Assembly (NCBI GenBank): GCA_002698785.1 | Contig: PAAG01000029.1 | Span: 1 to 64,000 of the forward strand | Direction: 5' to 3' | Source of the DNA: Verrucomicrobiales bacterium | GTDB lineage: Bacteria; Verrucomicrobiota; Verrucomicrobiia; Verrucomicrobiales; DEV007 | Length of the DNA stretch: 64,000 nucleotides | Shown here: positions 61,101-64,000 of the stretch, piece by piece | How the letters are laid out: every line of letters begins with the position of its first letter | Position numbering within the stretch: the first letter of the stretch is position 1 | Made by a program: the position numbers and the translations under genes | Notes under the pieces: generated by a model | The model's input: only the letters and a program-made list of their open reading frames with translations | Told to the model about the DNA's origin: nothing | The model's database searches: none

Positions 61101-64000
61101 ACCTACCTTCCAAATGCCCTCGCAGGCTACCACGATATTCCGGATAGCTCTGCATCGGGAGACATCACTGTTTTCGCAGGCGGCACTTTCAGCTACAACG
61201 ATATCGGAGATCCAGGACCAGGGGTTGACCCGCTTCTCGCGCCGGGAACGATGCGGGACGTGGGTATTCAAATTCAGGCGGGCAATGGCCAATATTCTTA
61301 CGGCATGATCGGTCACGGCGGAGACCAGCAATTCATCAATACCGCCCTTACTTCGGGATATCTGAATACGATCGACGCGGATGAAGTCCAGAGCGGTTTG
61401 CGTGGTGATATTACCGTCACAGCAGATCAGGGAACTTTCTTTGCTCAGGGTGGCGAAGAGCGCAGGCAGGACTCACTGGACGGATATGGTTTCAACTTCG
61501 TCCAAGTTGGTCACGGAGGATACAACATCGATGCGGGCCACGAGGAGAATGACGGTGGTCGTGATCGGAACGACATTCAGATTTTCGAAGGAAACGTCAC
61601 CGTATCCGCGGGGCAGGATTCCCTCGGCACCGGCAATGTGAATGAAGGAGCGATTGTTTTCCGTTCCGGTCGGATGCGTTTTGGATACGGGCAGATTGGT
61701 CACGGAGGTGGTAACACCGAGGGAGCCGTCGCCGGTGATGGGACCTCACATATTTTTGTGACAGCTAGGGATGAAATCGAGTTCACCTCCCGCATCTCTG
61801 CTCCGAGGGATCCTTTCCTTTCACTCGATTTCGTTACCGACCGAGTCATTGATGACTCTCTTTTGCAGGGATATACAGGAGCGACAAATGGAGCCGATAC
61901 GGGGGACCAATGGGAGCGTTACCTGGGTTCTGGCCAGACTTACCGGCCTCAGTCCGTCCAATACAACTACGAGTGGGAGACTAATGCGAAATACATGAAG
62001 ATTGGTCACGGTGGATACAACTCTTCCGAGCACAACCAGTCCCGCGACTTCTCACGCAACAACACGATTACCGTTATTGCCGGCACCGGGGAAAACGGCG
62101 CCAATGATAACGATGACTCAACTGGTGGTGTTTACTTCAAAGGTGGGGATGATACCGCCGACTTTATCCAGATCGGTCATGGTGGCTGGGATAATGGTCA
62201 CGATGGAAATGTGATCGGAGGTGATATCACGATTTTGGCGAATGGTTCGGTTGTGATGGATGCATCTGACGGCGGCACAGCGGGCTACACTCGCTCGACT
62301 GTTTTTGGTGGTGTGACCAGAGATGAGTTCGGAAACATCATCGAGGCTGGCCACCGTGCCTTCGGCGGTCAGGGACAGGAGTCCTTCGCCATGATTGGTA
62401 ACGGTGGCTACAACATGGATGGTGACTTTGATGGTGAGATCACCATTGTGGCCGTTGGTAATGGAAGCAGCATTATTGGGCTGGGGCCAGTTACAAATAC
62501 CGACATCATCTCAGTGAATGATTGGATTGGCCCTTATGTGGAAGAATCCAGCTCGTCGACGCTTCAGTTAGGGAATATTCACACCCTTTCGGCATTGCAG
62601 GAAGCTTCCATGCAGACACGTGGATTTACTCTGTATCACGGTGCTGGTAATGCCACCTCCAATGGTGGTTTCCTCGACGATGATAATTCTGGCCGAATTG
62701 TGGAAGGATCGTTTGCCTGGGATGTCGACAATGGTGACTTGGTTGATAATCCGTCCGGTGATCCAGATCCGGATATCGGAACCATCGTTGGGGTCAATGG
62801 ATCGTTGAATGGACAGACTGTTGGGCGCATCAATTACGCAACTGGTGAGATCACTATTGATGGAACACTTGTTACCTCTCAGGGAGCTATCGGTCAGGTC
62901 GAGGATCGTGACGATCGCTACAACCGGAACATCGATTACCAGTATGCCGCAACCAACGGGGGAACGTTTACCATTTCTGACGAACGCACTGCTGCCTCGG
63001 ATACTGCATTGAAACCGAATACGGCATGGCTTGGAGCTTCAGGTATTGTTCCGGGATCTGTTTCGATCGTCGTTGATGCAAACAACGATGGTAGTGGAAC
63101 CATCGTATTGACGGACAATCTTGGCGATGGACAGCTTCGGGATTCGCTTGGAAATCGTATTGCTGATGTCAACTACGACACAGGTAAGATCCTGTTCCGT
63201 AGCGCAATCAACCCGAGTGGAGACGAAGTCGTTGCGAACTATCAATACACGGAAGGAAATGCCGACAGGGCATTTGTCCAGATTGGTAACGGTGGATATG
63301 CTTCAGGCCGTGGCGGTCCGAATTCGGCGGGCAACTTTGGCGAGATTAACCTGAGTGCTGACGGAGATATTCGAGTCCACGGAGGTTCTTACGACAACGC
63401 TTATGCCCAAATTGGCCACGGTGGTTATTCGACCCAGAGTTATCACGGGGTTCAGACCGATCAGATTGACAACGTGAATCCCGATCTCACATTCGGTGGT
63501 GATACTTCAGGGGACATCAACGTTTCGGCAGGCGGAATTCTTGAGTTGTTGTCAGGGCGGGGACTCTCCTACTACGACAATGCTCAGTATTCGCAGCTAG
63601 GTCTGGGTGGATATGAAGCAGAAGGCAATCATCAGGGCAATATTTACGTCACTTCCGGATCGGGAGAGATCAGCCTGGCACCTGGAGCGGTTGGCGGCAG
63701 CGGCCTTATCGGTGGCATTGTCTTTTCTGCAGGGCAAGGTTCAGACGCATACACTCAACTGGGCCACGGAGGATATAGTGCACAATCCGCAAGAGAGGAT
63801 GGGTTCTCCGGGATACGCGGGCTCTACGGTAATATCGAGGTCGAAACTGATGGCGATGTTTCGTTTACGTCGGGGACTTTGTTAGACAATGGTCGCAATC
63901 TGGATGACGGACGCCTTTACAGTCAACTCGGTCATGGTGGCTACGACGTCGATATCCGAAACGACGGAAATAATGACCAGCGCTACATCGGTATTGGTCA
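58137..64000 (+). CDS. FhaB-like two-partner-secretion exoprotein, 5' part
   Basis: The frame is open from ATG 58137 to the window end, so at least 1954 residues are seen and the 3' end is missing. A long basic signal peptide (to about PVRANP) is followed by a TPS domain: QIVQNSRNAVIDWDSFSID, TQFRQPGANSAVLNRVTGG, NGNVFVINPNGILVG and GLVLSTLDVS, the classical haemagglutinin-activation motifs including NPNGI. Then come beta-helix repeats. From about residue 750 the motif [QMKR]-[IVL]-G-[HN]-G-G recurs at 60396 through 63927. The partner TpsB transporter is not in the window. The function, adhesin, toxin or matrix protein, cannot be told without the C-terminus. Confidence 0.92.
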   Translation, partial: MRKSPLHRGSLCGSLRRAIRLQVVVTTLLAPGLSIWTVPVRANPRGGIVVHGDVNIGPNRGGNLQIVQNSRNAVIDWDSFSIDAGELTQFRQPGANSAVLNRVTGGDPSAIHGALRANGNVFVINPNGILVGAGGTIDVHGLVLSTLDVSNGEFLAGGDMVFSGDSNSGGITNMGRINAIGGDVFLIGRTISNSGSITATGTVGLAAGEEVLLSADSKAGERMFVRAKGAGVSGTGIYNDGTIEGAAVELKAHGNMFALAINNKGSIRATGATTSGGRVFLRGAGGSVSNGGSIRASAPSIGSGGRVLIEAAYAKVDGMIRAESADVKVAATEAIELDGEIDVSSEVGRGGNVILESDDITLSSTSSVNVSGYSGGGSVQIGGGFQGKNEDITNAKTLYVAEGSEIYADALDFGNGGAVILWSDETTFFAGDIYARGAGGGRGGFAEVSGKKDLGYHGYVDLTSDHGLSGTLLLDPTDVTISSAATSFDNVNNVDLSNTLDAGTNVIITTNIGGTDRGDITVEDRVEWYSDSAGTDPGDLYLLATGDIYFNRSVRSAGTGSVNAVAGWNGVTGVNLGDLGSGVINEDVAFDMDAIFATLPGGANEGDADAAGLNDGSIFINQTNTPVDRQVNVGSRFGDTRLAGHDLIMKGNNTGGNRWAQIGFNDTGYEYENGNTINGVHSEWWGSDAAADGTGFTTTDAVTGKNYIDLLGGTRLSGGEFDGAGSGATGNIDIGLSGRLDMRTGDDNRSFVQIGHGGSVVPEPTRSNNTAVTRDGIIMDSANNGRAFFSTTWRTNLEADPYRGSQYMVDGDITINVGEEALVMAAPAFDGNNSDLVNTDGSDGMYARIGHGGSRNHGSFHGDITMNVFGADSDGVGLELRAGRGTRRGAYIGHGSDSDGNRTNIFDQTRSGNITVNVTSGAIRMLGYNQLPRVGDDNTGTIVAADEVLPTEGTANRYYYSPVQIGHGGAMREQGTEDGDDGFFADNPTYLPNALAGYHDIPDSSASGDITVFAGGTFSYNDIGDPGPGVDPLLAPGTMRDVGIQIQAGNGQYSYGMIGHGGDQQFINTALTSGYLNTIDADEVQSGLRGDITVTADQGTFFAQGGEERRQDSLDGYGFNFVQVGHGGYNIDAGHEENDGGRDRNDIQIFEGNVTVSAGQDSLGTGNVNEGAIVFRSGRMRFGYGQIGHGGGNTEGAVAGDGTSHIFVTARDEIEFTSRISAPRDPFLSLDFVTDRVIDDSLLQGYTGATNGADTGDQWERYLGSGQTYRPQSVQYNYEWETNAKYMKIGHGGYNSSEHNQSRDFSRNNTITVIAGTGENGANDNDDSTGGVYFKGGDDTADFIQIGHGGWDNGHDGNVIGGDITILANGSVVMDASDGGTAGYTRSTVFGGVTRDEFGNIIEAGHRAFGGQGQESFAMIGNGGYNMDGDFDGEITIVAVGNGSSIIGLGPVTNTDIISVNDWIGPYVEESSSSTLQLGNIHTLSALQEASMQTRGFTLYHGAGNATSNGGFLDDDNSGRIVEGSFAWDVDNGDLVDNPSGDPDPDIGTIVGVNGSLNGQTVGRINYATGEITIDGTLVTSQGAIGQVEDRDDRYNRNIDYQYAATNGGTFTISDERTAASDTALKPNTAWLGASGIVPGSVSIVVDANNDGSGTIVLTDNLGDGQLRDSLGNRIADVNYDTGKILFRSAINPSGDEVVANYQYTEGNADRAFVQIGNGGYASGRGGPNSAGNFGEINLSADGDIRVHGGSYDNAYAQIGHGGYSTQSYHGVQTDQIDNVNPDLTFGGDTSGDINVSAGGILELLSGRGLSYYDNAQYSQLGLGGYEAEGNHQGNIYVTSGSGEISLAPGAVGGSGLIGGIVFSAGQGSDAYTQLGHGGYSAQSAREDGFSGIRGLYGNIEVETDGDVSFTSGTLLDNGRNLDDGRLYSQLGHGGYDVDIRNDGNNDQRYIGIG
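60390..63998 (+). repeat. IGHGG-motif protein repeats
   Basis: Within the exoprotein, the motif starts (codon of I/V/L) at 60396, 60681, 60810, 61029, 61308, 61506, 61695, 62001, 62172, 62394, 63282, 63411, 63597, 63759 and 63927, with a cut-off copy at 63987. Typical forms are QIGHGGY, MIGHGG, KIGHGGYN, QLGHGGYS; variants are IGNGG and LGLGG. Between motifs lie 129-306 bases containing a GDITV/GNIxV strand. A stretch of 888 bases (62394-63282) lacks it. Confidence 0.85.

Noticed and set aside
59583-61331. Several minus-strand frames inside the exoprotein
   Set aside because: The plus-strand frame runs unbroken with clear repeats in it; the minus frames are antisense shadows of the Gly/Asp-rich repeats.

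Overview
The window looks like a chromosomal segment of a Gram-negative PVC-superphylum bacterium, most likely Verrucomicrobiota and less likely Planctomycetota. The basis is family content: a Planctomycete-type cytochrome (PSCyt1/PSCyt2/PSD1) protein paired with a DUF1501 protein behind an ECF sigma factor and a FecR-LamG protein, two formylglycine sulfatases, three SHD1-domain proteins, two Hanks-type Ser/Thr kinases, and a kdsA-lptC-lptA-lptB lipopolysaccharide block. No rRNA or tRNA gene was found, so the taxonomic call is an inference from gene families. No CRISPR array, prophage or intact insertion sequence was seen.

Layout. 1-1200: one unrecognised minus-strand gene flanked by two copies of a GGAACGAC/GTCGTTCC palindrome. 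1206-8187: a tightly coupled plus-strand operon (ECF sigma, FecR-LamG, PSCyt1/PSD1, DUF1501) ending at a bidirectional terminator. 8256-12155: small exported metal-binding and DUF4399 proteins, a PQQ-like propeller, an SHD1 protein and recO. 12226-16806: prfB with a programmed +1 frameshift, then a C39-like protease and three GspL/GspM/GspC-like (or PilM-N/O/P-like) assembly proteins. 16807-30007: a Ser/Thr kinase, polX, an RND efflux pair, an MDR oxidoreductase, an FG-GAP protein, a small membrane protein, DUF502 and an S66 carboxypeptidase. 30071-34704 (minus): hpf and the LPS-export genes lptB, lptA and lptC with kdsA. 34867-41972: a second Ser/Thr kinase, a ClpX-like unfoldase without zinc domain, and a hybrid histidine kinase. 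42059-49979: small genes, a decayed sarcosine-oxidase pseudogene, a beta-helix protein with a very basic tail, and a MASE1-GGDEF cyclase paired with an unrecognised cysteine-rich protein inside a pair of 19-bp direct repeats. 50306-57842: two sulfatases around fabG, pgl, a D-2-hydroxyacid dehydrogenase, an acetyltransferase and a cytochrome-SHD1 protein. 58137 to the window end: the 5' part of a giant FhaB-like two-partner-secretion exoprotein with a repeated IGHGG motif.

How it fits together. The sigma/FecR-LamG/PSCyt/DUF1501 operon, the sulfatases, the RND pump and the propeller proteins suggest a life on complex, probably sulfated, polysaccharides. The kinases, the cyclic-nucleotide-binding protein, the diguanylate cyclase and the hybrid sensor point to elaborate signalling. 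The strongest candidates for undescribed biology are the IGHGG-repeat exoprotein, the cyclase plus cysteine-rich small protein bounded by repeats, the LptB with a 195-residue proline-rich N-terminal arm, and the isolated GspL/M/C-like set with a C39-like protease. Start codons were moved from the longest open frame to a better internal ATG where a signal peptide or overlap supported it; these are noted per gene.
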